The notes below the pieces were generated by a model. It saw only the letters and a list, made by a program, of their open reading frames with translations. It had not been told where the DNA came from and ran no database searches. Positions 7,653-16,199 of a DNA stretch of 64,000 bases are shown here, in pieces. How positions within the stretch are numbered: the stretch's first letter is position 1; each line of letters opens with the position of its first letter. Source of the stretch: Acididesulfobacillus acetoxydans (GTDB taxonomy: Bacteria > Bacillota > Desulfitobacteriia > Desulfitobacteriales > Desulfitobacteriaceae); NCBI RefSeq assembly GCF_902729405.1, contig NZ_LR746496.1, positions 3,348,001-3,412,000 of the forward strand. The letters run 5' to 3'. Both the position numbers and the translations under genes were made by a program.

Positions 7653-9338
7653 ATGAGAGAACGCAAAATTATCATCATCGGCGGGGTAGCCGGTGGAGCG
7701 AGCGCAGCGGCGCGTTTACGCCGGCTGGATGAAAAAGCCGAGATTATCATGCTGGAGCGGGGTGGGTACATTTCCTTTGCCAACTGTGGGCTTCCTTATT
7801 ACATTGGCCAAGTGATCCCGGAAAGAGATTCCCTTCTGGTTCAAACTCCGGATCAGATGAAAGCGCGCTTCAACCTCGATGTGCGCATTCACAGTGAAGT
7901 GCGGAAAATCGAACCTCGGGAGCAGTGGATAGAAGTTAAAGGCCCGGATGGCGGGATTTACCGGGAAACCTATGACGAGCTGATCCTTTCGCCGGGGGCC
8001 GGTCCACTCCGCCCGCCTATCCCCGGACTCTCAGAGCTGCCTTCTTTCAGCGTGCGCAACATGGAGGACATCGACAGCATTTATAACTATATCAACACGC
8101 ACAAGCCCAAAAAGGGGGTAGTCGTGGGAGGCGGCTTCGTCGGCCTGGAAATGGCGGAAAACCTCTTCCGCCTTGGCATTCGGGTAACCCTGGTAGAAAA
8201 ACAGCCTCAGGTGCTTCCTCCCCTGGACTACGAAATGGCTGCCATCGTACACGAGCATATCCGAGAGAAAGGCATGGAACTTATCTTGGGGGACGGGTTA
8301 AAAAGCTGCACCAAGAAAGGGAACAGCGGAGAAGCCCTCCTGCTCAGCGGCCGCAAAATCCAAACGGATTTTCTCGTTCTCGCCTTGGGAGTTAAGCCTG
8401 AGGTGAACCTGGCCAAAGCGGCGGGTCTCGAGATCGGCCGTTTGGGCGGAATCCGCGTCAACGAGAAATTTCAAACGTCCACTCCCCACATCTACGCCAT
8501 CGGGGACGCGATCGAGGTCCGGGATTTTGTCACTGGGCAGCCGACCCTGATTCCACTGGCCGGCCCGGCCAACAAACAGGGACGCATGCTTGCGGATATT
8601 CTATGCGGTCAAACCCGCGCTTATAACGGTACCCAAGGGACGGCAATTGTACAGATTTTTGATTTGGCAGCCGCGACCACCGGCTCCAACGAAAAGACCC
8701 TGGTCCAAGCAGGGCTGCCCTATCAAGTTTCTTACACTCACCCCGCCTCATCCGCCACCTATTATCCGGGAGCACAACCCCTTCATATTAAGCTGCTCTT
8801 TCATCCGCAGACCGGCAAGCTCTATGGGGGACAGGTCGTCGGGCAGACCGGAGTCGACAAAAGAATCGACGATTTGGCGGCCGCAATCCGGCACGGGGAC
8901 ACGGTATCCGACTTGGCCCTTCAGGAGTATGCTTACGCTCCGCCTTTCTCTTCTGCCAAGGACCCGATTAATCTTGCCGGCTATGTGGCAGACAACATCG
9001 TTCAAGGAAACCTGAAAGTAATCCACTGGCAGGAGATAGACCGGCTGAACCAAACCTCCGCCTGGATCCTCGATGTCTGCACCCCGGAAGAGTATGCCGA
9101 AGGCCACATCCAAGAGGCCGTAAATATCCCCGCAGATGAACTGCGCGGGCGTTTGTCGGAGATCCCCAAAGACAAAGAAATTGTCATCTATTGCAAAGTG
9201 GGACTGCGGGGTTATGTGGCCTACCGGATGCTGACCCAGCACGGTTTTACCAGGGTGCGCAGCCTGAGCGGCGGCTGGCTCACCTATGCGCCGGTCGCCC
9301 GGGAAAACGCCTTACGCTTGGCCTGCACGGCCCGTTGA
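7653..9338 (+). CDS. CoA-disulfide reductase fused to a rhodanese domain (CoADR-Rhd)
   Basis: 561 residues; the family's single-domain enzyme is about 440. The FAD fold begins KIIIIGGVAGGASAAARLRR, and SFANCGLPYYIG carries the single redox Cys (C45) typical of CoA-disulfide/NADH oxidase enzymes. NAD(P) binding is at GVVVGGGFVGLEMAE. The C-terminal 110 residues form a rhodanese domain with the loop IVIYCKVGLRG, so the sulfur-accepting Cys is present. Fused forms reduce CoA-disulfide, CoA-persulfide or polysulfide with NAD(P)H. ATG at 7653 has GGGAGGA upstream. It stands alone, consistent with thiol or sulfur-stress metabolism alongside the Psr/Phs-type operon later in the window. Confidence 0.92.
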   Translation: MRERKIIIIGGVAGGASAAARLRRLDEKAEIIMLERGGYISFANCGLPYYIGQVIPERDSLLVQTPDQMKARFNLDVRIHSEVRKIEPREQWIEVKGPDGGIYRETYDELILSPGAGPLRPPIPGLSELPSFSVRNMEDIDSIYNYINTHKPKKGVVVGGGFVGLEMAENLFRLGIRVTLVEKQPQVLPPLDYEMAAIVHEHIREKGMELILGDGLKSCTKKGNSGEALLLSGRKIQTDFLVLALGVKPEVNLAKAAGLEIGRLGGIRVNEKFQTSTPHIYAIGDAIEVRDFVTGQPTLIPLAGPANKQGRMLADILCGQTRAYNGTQGTAIVQIFDLAAATTGSNEKTLVQAGLPYQVSYTHPASSATYYPGAQPLHIKLLFHPQTGKLYGGQVVGQTGVDKRIDDLAAAIRHGDTVSDLALQEYAYAPPFSSAKDPINLAGYVADNIVQGNLKVIHWQEIDRLNQTSAWILDVCTPEEYAEGHIQEAVNIPADELRGRLSEIPKDKEIVIYCKVGLRGYVAYRMLTQHGFTRVRSLSGGWLTYAPVARENALRLACTAR

Positions 9339-9757
9339 CCAAGACAGATCCGGTTTCGCTTAATTAAGCTGAGTCGCCATCGGAAACTGTGCCGCTACAG
9401 CGGCCAACCGTTGGCAGCGGCGAGATCAGGCGAAGAGGCTCGCCAGCCGAGCCTCTTCGCCCCCCTAAAAAGACAGCGCCGAACCTGAGAAATATTTCCC
9501 ACACCGGCGACCCGAAAGGGTCGCTTCTGTGTTTCCCTGCATTTATCTGACAATGTAATTGCCGAATTTGTAGTCGCTTAGAACCGCGTTTCTTTTTTCG
9601 ATTTACGCTTATCTGACAACGCAATCACCTGATCTCCCCCTCCGTTTAAAGTGATGCCTGCCAGAAAAGCCGCCGAAGGCATATAAATTTGATGCGCGCC
9701 TCCCTTCCCATACCTGTTGATAAGTGCTATTCTACCTGTTGCAAAGGAGGAATACCC
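9339..9757. other. intergenic region with two strong hairpins
   Basis: No credible gene. A perfect 14-bp inverted repeat (GGCGAAGAGGCTCG at 9429-9442, complement at 9448-9461) and a GCGACCC-GAAA-GGGTCGC hairpin (9507-9524) are present. Neither has a long T-run, so they are weak terminator candidates for the upstream reductase gene or structural repeats. Confidence 0.5.
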
Positions 9758-10087
9758 TTGGACAATCTGATCAAAAAAATCCTGGCATTCAGGGACGCCA
9801 GGAATTGGTCACAGTATCATAAGCCGAAAGATCTGGCCATTTCCGTAGCCCTGGAGGCCGGCGAGCTGCTGGAAAACTTCCAATGGCGAACAAATGAAGA
9901 GGCGGTGACCGAGAAGTTTGACAACATCAAAGACGAGCTTGCGGACGTTTTCATCTATCTGTTCTTACTCTCAGACCGCCTGGGGATAGATGTTAAAGCA
10001 GCCATCGAAGACAAACTCGTTCAAAACGAACTCAAATACCCCTTGCGCAAGGCCTACGGCTCGCGCAAAAAGTACGATGAGTTGTAA
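9758..10087 (+). CDS. MazG-like nucleotide pyrophosphohydrolase
   Basis: 109 residues from the TTG at 9758, chosen because AAAGGAGG ends eight bases upstream; the longer frame from 9689 has no ribosome binding site. The MazG/RS21-C6 metal motif is intact: ALEAGELLENFQW (E-x2-E/E) followed by KDELADVFIYLFLL (E-x2-D). These enzymes hydrolyse (d)NTPs to NMP and pyrophosphate, cleaning up non-canonical nucleotides. The size fits the single-domain family. No linked gene suggests a specific substrate. Confidence 0.88.
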   Translation: MDNLIKKILAFRDARNWSQYHKPKDLAISVALEAGELLENFQWRTNEEAVTEKFDNIKDELADVFIYLFLLSDRLGIDVKAAIEDKLVQNELKYPLRKAYGSRKKYDEL

Positions 10088-10095
10088 GCGGCGGC

Positions 10096-10201
10096 GGAAC
10101 GAACCCTGTTGAGGCCGAGGCCCGACAACGCTAGGGGGGGTGTGACTTGCATAAACGTTGGAACGAATACTGTTGACGCCAAGGCCCGATTGGCTTACGA
10201 T
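10096..10201 (+). promoter_or_regulatory. promoter of the polysaccharide deacetylase gene, with a degenerate duplicate upstream
   Basis: TTGACG (10173-10178), 17 bases, TACGAT (10196-10201). The segment GGAACGAATACTGTTGACGC (from about 10160) is a near copy of one starting at about 10096 (GGAACGAACCCTGTTGAGGC). The duplication carries a second, weaker -35-like hexamer. Confidence 0.5.
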
Positions 10202-10276
10202 AGGTCTGGTTAATTCCCGTTGACTGCCGGTTGCTTTCGATCGTGTTCACCTATTGGGTCGATGGAGGGATAGGTT

Positions 10277-11191
10277 ATGCCGGATGATCAGCCGCGAAAA
10301 CACATATACGGAAATCCCCGCCTCAGGCAAGTTCTCATAGGCTTAGTTACTCTCTGTATCGTTATTGCGCTGCCGATTCTGCTTTACCCGCAGCGCACGG
10401 CGATTGAACCCTTGCAGCCTCGTCCGGGGAGTCATGGACCCTCGCCCGGACAGCGCTCCGAATCGTTGACGCAGCTGGGTTCCACGTTAAAATCCGGCGG
10501 GCCCGTGCAGGTAATCTACAACCTTCCCGGCAAAGAACGGGTTGTATACATCACAATGGACGACGGTTGGTTCCCTAATGAAGACATAGTAAAGTTAATG
10601 CGGGAATATCGCATACCCGTTACCACCTTTTTGATAGAACAGGCCGCCCGAGAGCATGCGGCTTTTTGGCACGAATTCGTCAGTGCCGGCGGGCGGATCG
10701 AAGACCACACCTTCAGTCATCCTTTCCTGACGCACTTGCCTCCGGCCGCAGAAGAGAGCCAGATCGCCCGGCCCTTGGCGTATTTTCGACAGTTTGGTCC
10801 GGTGCCGGATGAACTCCGGCCACCCTATGGGGATTTCAATTCCACGGTTGAACAGGCTGCTCGCGAGGCCGGAATCAAATATATTGTCATGTGGGACGCC
10901 GAAATGGAACAGTCTAAACTGACGACCGTCCACAAGCAAGGACTGCAACCGGGAGACATCATCCTTTTGCACTGGGTGCCCGGTGTGGACCGGGAAATGC
11001 TACAACTCCTGAACATTATCCGCGCAAAAAATCTGGGGATAGCAGACTTAAGTCAAACACTCGCGGGAGGTTCTCCCCCTATATGCCGGTTGACGTCTCC
11101 CGTCCCGGTTCCGGCAACATCAACACACCAAACAGTCCCCGAGGCGGCCTATCGCGGAACGCAAATGCGGCAAAAGAGCAAAGGGGCTTAA
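10277..11191 (+). CDS. membrane-anchored polysaccharide deacetylase (NodB homology, CE4)
   Basis: 304 residues. An N-terminal anchor (VLIGLVTLCIVIALPILL, residues 19-36) and a Pro-rich linker precede the NodB domain. Catalytic motifs are visible: TMDDGW (93-98; aspartates for base and metal), HTFSH (H144 and H148, metal ligands), RPPYGD (181-186) and ILLHW near residue 235. CE4 enzymes deacetylate peptidoglycan or other surface glycans outside the membrane. The ATG has GGAGGG upstream. A short Gln/Thr/Pro-rich tail follows the domain. Confidence 0.9.
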   Translation: MPDDQPRKHIYGNPRLRQVLIGLVTLCIVIALPILLYPQRTAIEPLQPRPGSHGPSPGQRSESLTQLGSTLKSGGPVQVIYNLPGKERVVYITMDDGWFPNEDIVKLMREYRIPVTTFLIEQAAREHAAFWHEFVSAGGRIEDHTFSHPFLTHLPPAAEESQIARPLAYFRQFGPVPDELRPPYGDFNSTVEQAAREAGIKYIVMWDAEMEQSKLTTVHKQGLQPGDIILLHWVPGVDREMLQLLNIIRAKNLGIADLSQTLAGGSPPICRLTSPVPVPATSTHQTVPEAAYRGTQMRQKSKGA

Positions 11192-11238
11192 AACTTTTCC
11201 GCAGACGTACGCCACGCGAGCAACGATCAGTGAACGCA

Positions 11239-11254
11239 TTCAGCTAAAGCTGAA
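11239..11254. terminator. small hairpin between convergent genes
   Basis: TTCAGC-TAAA-GCTGAA lies between the stops of the deacetylase (11191) and the thioredoxin-like gene (11257). The stem is short and has no T-run; weak candidate. Confidence 0.3.
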
Positions 11255-11256
11255 CA

Positions 11257-11592
11257 TCACGATAGTGTCCTGTGCAAAACATTTAAGGTTCTTTCGACTC
11301 TTTGAAAGTCAATGAAACGGCTCTCTCTGAGGATTTCTTTGCCCTCATACATCATCAGAACCGTAGGCACTGTAAAAACCAACATTTGCCCGGCGATTTC
11401 CGGGTGCTCGTCGATATTGATTTTCGCAACCTTAATCAATTGGGGACTTACCCGGATCATTAACTTGGGAAAAACGGCCCGGCAGACATTGCAGCTTTGG
11501 GAAGTAAAATAAAGGACCAAAGCCTCCTCCTGAGCCAGAAGCCGGCGGAGTTGTTCTTCCGACCGAATAAGAATATCTGCTTCTGCGTTCAC
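11257..11592 (-). CDS. thioredoxin-family protein
   Basis: 111 residues. The thioredoxin fold is clear: ALVLYFTSQSCNVCRAVFPK with a CxxC active site reading CNVC, then VAKINIDEHPEIAG, the cis-Pro loop FTVPTVLMM and the YEGKEI strand. The classical WCGPC is replaced by SCNVC, so the redox potential and partners may differ. GTG at 11592 with AGGAGA upstream decides the start. It is upstream of nothing co-directional except the threonine aldolase gene behind it. Likely a cytoplasmic thiol-disulfide reductant. Confidence 0.85.
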   Translation of the reverse strand: MNAEADILIRSEEQLRRLLAQEEALVLYFTSQSCNVCRAVFPKLMIRVSPQLIKVAKINIDEHPEIAGQMLVFTVPTVLMMYEGKEILRESRFIDFQRVERTLNVLHRTLS

Positions 11593-11628
11593 GGTTTTTA
11601 TCTCCTGTAGTCTTCTAAATCGCCATTT

Positions 11629-12654
11629 TCAAAGGCAGGCAAGTAATTTCTCAATATCACGCTCTTGTGTGGCCCAGCTTGTGGCAAAACGAACCACGGT
11701 GTGATTGGAATCAAGATTCTCCCAAAAGCCAAAAGAGACGTTCTTGGCTAATCGCTCCATTTCTTTATTCTCTAATACGACAAACTGCTGATTGGTAGGG
11801 GACTCAAAGTAAAGGCGATAACCCTTCTCCATAAAGCCCTCCTTCAGTTTCTTAGCCATGTCGATGGCGTGTTTAGAAATTTGCTTGTATAAATCATCCG
11901 TAAACAAGGTATCGAACTGTATCCCCAACAAACGACCCTTAGCCAAAAGTGCGCCGTGTTGCTTAATGATCGTGAAGAAATGAGGAATCAAATTCGGTCT
12001 TGTGATTACAACCGCTTCTCCAAACAGAGCACCTACTTTGGTCCCGCCAATATAGAAAACTTCACAGTTGTCCGCTATTACTTCCAATGTCACATCCGTG
12101 TCCTCTGCCATCAATCCATACCCCAAACGGGCGCCGTCCAAGAAAAGCGGCATTCCATGTCTTTTACATACCGCACTGAGCCGTTTCAATTCCGTTTTTG
12201 TATATAATGTCCCATATTCGGTTGGATGAGAAACGTATACCAACCCCGGTTTCACCATGTGCTCATTGTTGGCATCGCAGTTGAAGGTGTTAATATAGGT
12301 CTCGACTGCCTCCGCACTTATCTTTCCGTAGGTGTGCGGGAGTGCTAAGACTTTATGGCCACCGGCTTCGATGGCTCCGGCTTCGTGCACATTAATATGA
12401 CCCGAGTCCGCGGCCAGAACGCCCTCATACGATGAAAGCAAAGAATCGATTACAGTAGCGTTCGTCTGAGTTCCGCCTACCATAAAATGTATTTCCGCCT
12501 GCGGACAATTACATGCTTTACGGATCTTTTCTCTGGCGCTCTGAGAATACTTGTCTAATCCATAACCGGGTGCTTTCTCCATATTGGTCTCCAGTAAACG
12601 CTGCAAAATTAAGGGATGGGCACCCTCCAGATAATCACTTTCAAAATATTGCAT
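11629..12654 (-). CDS. low-specificity L-threonine aldolase-like (beta-eliminating lyase family, PLP)
   Basis: 341 residues, the usual length. Fold-type I PLP enzyme: FMVGGTQTNATVI binds the cofactor phosphate, LFLDGARLGYG holds the Asp that contacts the pyridine nitrogen, and YIGGTKVGALFG holds the Schiff-base Lys. These enzymes cleave threonine/allo-threonine to glycine and acetaldehyde. ATG at 12654 follows AGGGG. The thioredoxin-like gene is 37 bases downstream and may be cotranscribed. Exact amino-acid substrate is not determined by the sequence. Confidence 0.88.
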   Translation of the reverse strand: MQYFESDYLEGAHPLILQRLLETNMEKAPGYGLDKYSQSAREKIRKACNCPQAEIHFMVGGTQTNATVIDSLLSSYEGVLAADSGHINVHEAGAIEAGGHKVLALPHTYGKISAEAVETYINTFNCDANNEHMVKPGLVYVSHPTEYGTLYTKTELKRLSAVCKRHGMPLFLDGARLGYGLMAEDTDVTLEVIADNCEVFYIGGTKVGALFGEAVVITRPNLIPHFFTIIKQHGALLAKGRLLGIQFDTLFTDDLYKQISKHAIDMAKKLKEGFMEKGYRLYFESPTNQQFVVLENKEMERLAKNVSFGFWENLDSNHTVVRFATSWATQERDIEKLLACL

Positions 12655-12799
12655 GATTAATTTCCCCTATCAAAAAACATATACCATAAAAACCTGAACA
12701 CTCGCAAAAGGATAAGTACACCCTCCATCTTGGCCCCAACAGCCGCAAGGCCTTGAAAACAAGCAACCTCCCCAACAGTTTCAGCTTTAGCCCCTGATG

Positions 12800-13663
12800 C
12801 TAAAGTTTTTCTGCCAAAACCATATGCTCAAGTTTTGCCGCGGCAAGTTTACGGCCCGTCGGCTTGATATAGCGCTCGGACATCTGGCTGTAGTCAAGAT
12901 CTTCAATAAGCTTGTAACCGTAAGCGGACAAAAAAGCATCTACTTTATCAGGGTTCATGCCATAAATAAAAAGATTGTTTTTTACAAAGCGCTTGTAACC
13001 ACTTTCCCAGCCAAAGAGATTTTTGCCGTCTATGAAATCTTGATGGATATACGTAAATGTAATTAAGCTGCCGGCCTTGGCTTGAGAGAGAAACGAGAAA
13101 ATGGAATCAATGCCATCTTTTGTGAGATATTGACTGACTGCTTCCCAGATGAAAAATGCCTTTTTGCCTGGGTCAAAACCGTTTTTTACCAATATGTCCA
13201 TAATATTTTCCCTGTCAAAATCAATCGGGACAAGCTTAATGTTTGAAGGGATTTGCTTTAAGGCGCGGGTAAAAGCTGCTAGCTTTGCCTCAATGTTTTG
13301 CTGTTGATCCAATTCCCAAGCGGGTAAATGTTGTATCCCGCTTAATCTGTACAGGCGCGTATCAAGGCCCGCACCCAAATTAACAACCTGTTGTACCTGA
13401 TCAATTGAATCAAGCAGCTTTTCATCTATATAGCGCTTTCTGCACAGTAACCCGCCCCACATACCGGGAGCAGCCTTCTTTTCGGAAGCACTGATCACTG
13501 ATTTCATAAAGGGCTTCATCATTGTTATAAAGAACTTCATGCCGGTCGGCTGTATTTTGTACGATAATTCGTCGACCAAGATACGTTCCCCGATAGGAAG
13601 ATTCTGCTCAAGCGCCGATAATATTGTCGGCTCCGAGCCGGTTTTGGCGGCCTCTTTAGACAT
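12800..13663 (-). CDS. class I SAM methyltransferase, leucine carboxyl methyltransferase (LCM/PPM1-like) family
   Basis: 287 residues from ATG 13663, set by AGGAGG ten bases upstream; the longer frame to 13858 has none. The SAM-binding segment VVNLGAGLDTRLYRLSG is the LCM-family signature, preceded by LCRKRYIDEKLLDSI. VPIDFDREN and AFFIWEAVSQYLTKDGI continue the Rossmann fold. Bacterial members methylate small-molecule or polyketide carboxylates and many are uncharacterised. No biosynthetic genes flank it, so the substrate cannot be named. Confidence 0.85.
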   Translation of the reverse strand: MSKEAAKTGSEPTILSALEQNLPIGERILVDELSYKIQPTGMKFFITMMKPFMKSVISASEKKAAPGMWGGLLCRKRYIDEKLLDSIDQVQQVVNLGAGLDTRLYRLSGIQHLPAWELDQQQNIEAKLAAFTRALKQIPSNIKLVPIDFDRENIMDILVKNGFDPGKKAFFIWEAVSQYLTKDGIDSIFSFLSQAKAGSLITFTYIHQDFIDGKNLFGWESGYKRFVKNNLFIYGMNPDKVDAFLSAYGYKLIEDLDYSQMSERYIKPTGRKLAAAKLEHMVLAEKL

Positions 13664-13993
13664 AGCTAAGAAACCTCCTTCCTTAATGACGCAAATCTGG
13701 CATTTTTCACTTGCGATTGTCACCGGTTTTTTCAGCTTTTCAATTATAATTATTAATTTTTCCCAGCTACAAATAAACCATTCATAGTGTTCGCTTTCTG
13801 ACCCTTGATTGGCAAAGCTGCCGAGAGCCCGAACCGTTCTTTCCGCTTCCCCGGCCACTTCCAGACTCTTGGGCGCTGACTCCCAGACGCAACAACGCTC
13901 ATACGGCCCGCGACATTGTATAATAAGGTCGATAAGGTTGTCAAGACAATTTTTGGGGCTTGGGGACTGGTGAAGGCACGCTTATTTTGACAT

Positions 13994-14078
13994 TGCGAGC
14001 TCATGCCCTTCGGGCACGAGCTCGCAAATCCTGCATACGGGCAACACCAGCGAAGTTGTGACTTCGCTGGTGTTGCCC
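13994..14078 (-). terminator. tandem strong hairpins downstream of the corrinoid protein gene
   Basis: Two inverted repeats: 13994-14008 with 14012-14026 (TGCGAGCTCATGCCC and complement, one bulge) and a perfect 18-bp pair 14039-14056 / 14061-14078 with a TGTG loop. Both follow the stop at 14117 in the minus direction. There is no U-tract, so factor-assisted termination or RNA stabilisation is possible. The rest of 13664-14116 holds no gene. Confidence 0.5.
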
Positions 14079-14116
14079 CGCGTATCTAATTTACACCGAT
14101 TCGAGACTCTCAGCGT

Positions 14117-14746
14117 TTACGAAGCATACCGCGCGAACACGTGCACCGCCGTTCCCGCATCCGGCGCGTAACCGTCCGCGCCAATCTCTGTGGCGTATTT
14201 CTCGGACACTGGGGCGCCACCCACCAGCACTTTCACCTGGGAACGCAATCCCTCTTGCTCCAACAAACCGAGCACCGTCTTCATCGAACCCATGGTCGTG
14301 CTCAAGAGAGCAGAGAGTCCGATCGCCGCAGGCTTTTGCTCCTTCACCGCCTTGAGAAACTTCTCCGGCGCGACGTCTACCCCCAGGTCGACCACATCCC
14401 AGCCCGCCCCTTGGAGCATCGTTCCCACCAGGTTTTTTCCGATATCGTGAAGATCTCCCTTCACCGTTCCGATGACCACTTTACCCAGGTACTTCCGTCC
14501 CGCTTGCAGGATCAGCGGCTCGAGAATTTTAAGGCCCGCTTTCATTGCCCGGGCCGCTATCAACATTTCCGGCACGAAGATCTGGCCTTCTCTGAATCTT
14601 TCCCCCACCACATTCATGGCGCTGACCAATATTCCCTGTATAATGTCGTCAACCGCGAGTCCGGCCGCGAGCATCTCCTCCACACCCCATGCCGTCCCGG
14701 CTGCGTCCCCTTTGATGATCAAATCTTTGATTTCGTTTGCTCGCAT
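14117..14746 (-). CDS. corrinoid (B12-binding) protein of a methyltransferase system
   Basis: 209 residues, typical of MtbC/MttC/MtvC-like proteins. The helical cap (residues 1-90) has AMNVVGERFREGQIFVPEML, which shields the corrin. The Rossmann domain has GTVKGDLHDIGKNLVG with D98-x-H100-x2-G103, the His that ligates cobalt, then VDLGVDVAPEKFL and GLSALLSTTM. It carries a methyl group between a substrate methyltransferase and an acceptor such as tetrahydrofolate or CoM. The UroD-family methyltransferase gene lies 400 bases upstream on the same strand; a gene remnant lies between. Confidence 0.93.
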   Translation of the reverse strand: MRANEIKDLIIKGDAAGTAWGVEEMLAAGLAVDDIIQGILVSAMNVVGERFREGQIFVPEMLIAARAMKAGLKILEPLILQAGRKYLGKVVIGTVKGDLHDIGKNLVGTMLQGAGWDVVDLGVDVAPEKFLKAVKEQKPAAIGLSALLSTTMGSMKTVLGLLEQEGLRSQVKVLVGGAPVSEKYATEIGADGYAPDAGTAVHVFARYAS

Positions 14747-14747
14747 G

Positions 14748-14980
14748 TCAAATCATCCGCCTTTGCATTTTTGGGTTTCTATAACGAAGAAAAGTAGCTA
14801 CACGGCTCAAGTCGTTGTGGAGTGTCACTGTGCGCTTCTCTAAATTGCCGAGTTCGGCCAGTTCAATGATCTTCATCGTCTGCCTGGCTTCTCCGGATTT
14901 TACGGCCAACTCGGAGCCCCTGGCGATAGCCTCGGCGGCATTTCCGTAAAATGCCTGGAAGCATCTCGGCAGGGTCTCAA
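14748..14980 (-). pseudogene. C-terminal remnant of a Gfo/Idh/MocA-family dehydrogenase
   Basis: The minus-strand frame ending at 14748 reads FYGNAAEAIARGSELAVKS then GEARQTMKIIELAELGNLEK, which matches the C-terminal helix-strand of Gfo/Idh/MocA oxidoreductases (sugar and inositol dehydrogenases). No NAD-binding N-terminal GxGxxG is present in any frame up to 15150, so about 300 residues are missing. The stop is two bases from the corrinoid protein ATG, suggesting the parental gene was once cotranscribed with it. The assignment is by eye. Confidence 0.55.
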
Positions 14981-15152
14981 GGAGACACACAACATGCATG
15001 TGGTTGATCTCGCGCATCGAGCCTTCCCCATTTGTGCCCTTGGCTCGACACCCCAGGCGCCATCCGGCGCCGGGCCTTGCCCCGCGCGCAAGAGGTCCTC
15101 CTGCGGATCGAAGCCGCCTTTAACGAATGAGCCTAAACCTTGTCGGCCCGGA

Positions 15153-16163
15153 TCAATAGCGGGGATAGTCGCGCAAGGCCTCGGCGATCGCTTTCAGATT
15201 CTCATGCGGAGTCGAGAGGGGAATCTCGCAGCCTGCCATGATCAAGGTATTGGCATCCCCCGCGTCCAAACACTTCCAGACTGCTTCCCGGATACGGGCC
15301 GGCGTTCCTTGCTGCACCACGGCCACGGGATCAAAATTGCCGCAGGCAGCCGCATATCCCCGGTAAGTTTCACAGGCCAGCTTGAAGTTCACTTTCCAAT
15401 CCACATCAATGATATCCGCCCCGCTCAGTTTCATCAAGTTTAAGATCGCCGTCGTGTTCCCGCAGATATGGAGTCTGGCCAAAGCCCCAGCCTCATGCAC
15501 GGCGGCAATTAGGCGCTGCTCGTAAGGCAGAGCGAAAGCCCCGAAAAGATCCGGACCGAGTAAGGAGGCGGCGGCATCCCCCATTCCTATGAGGTCCGCG
15601 CCGGCCTTGATTTGAGCCACCGCCGAGCGAATCTCCGCCTCCAGGCAGATTTCCAGCAACTGATGCAGCTTCTCTGGGTGATCGTAGACATCCAACATGA
15701 TCTCATTCATCCCGCGCAGGTCGACGGCCTCGGCAAAAGGCGCCTCCACCCAACCCATGATCGGATATTCGGATCCGGCTTCCCTTTTGTATAACTCAAT
15801 GCCTTGGATGCGGTCTTGCATGCGGGTTGAGCGGTAAGGGTCAAAGATCTGCAGTTTTGGCAGATCCTCATAACTTTTTAAAAGATTATCCGAACAGAGG
15901 GGAATATCATCCTCCGGAAACTCCACCTTGCCCCCAAAATCGAAAACTTCGCGAAACGGGTCGGAAATAGCCCCGAGGATGTCTAAGTCAAAATCTTTGG
16001 CTACTCGCAGGTTGGACTCTACCAGAACCTTATAGTCCAAGTAGAACTGAGATTGCGGTTTGCCGATATAAAGCGGGGCAAACGCCATAATAAGATTGCA
16101 GTTCGGAGCTCTGTCCACGGGCTTGCCGGCCAGTCGTCTCGTGAGTCTTTCCTTTGAGTTCAT
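15153..16163 (-). CDS. uroporphyrinogen decarboxylase-family methyltransferase (MtaA/MtvB-like)
   Basis: 336 residues from ATG 16163, with GGAGGAG seven bases upstream (the GTG at 16178 overlaps that site). MNSKERLTRRLAGKPVDR is the standard start of the family, and ARLHICGNTTAILN with later MAGCEIPLSTP supplies the His-x-Cys ... Cys zinc site used to activate a thiol or methyl acceptor/donor. Members are methylcobamide:CoM methyltransferases or, in acetogens, O-demethylase component MT-I. Between the corrinoid protein and a monosaccharide ABC transporter, an O-demethylase acting on a sugar-like methyl ether is the most economical reading. Confidence 0.88.
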   Translation of the reverse strand: MNSKERLTRRLAGKPVDRAPNCNLIMAFAPLYIGKPQSQFYLDYKVLVESNLRVAKDFDLDILGAISDPFREVFDFGGKVEFPEDDIPLCSDNLLKSYEDLPKLQIFDPYRSTRMQDRIQGIELYKREAGSEYPIMGWVEAPFAEAVDLRGMNEIMLDVYDHPEKLHQLLEICLEAEIRSAVAQIKAGADLIGMGDAAASLLGPDLFGAFALPYEQRLIAAVHEAGALARLHICGNTTAILNLMKLSGADIIDVDWKVNFKLACETYRGYAAACGNFDPVAVVQQGTPARIREAVWKCLDAGDANTLIMAGCEIPLSTPHENLKAIAEALRDYPRY

Positions 16164-16199
16164 CTCTTTCTCCTCCACCCTTCCTTGACCACTTCGAGC

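Noticed and set aside
9364-9624. 86-codon minus-strand frame
   Set aside because: Passes through two strong hairpins, no ribosome binding site or motif.
13753-14004. 83-codon minus-strand frame upstream of the methyltransferase
   Set aside because: No start signal or similarity; includes a terminator-like hairpin arm.
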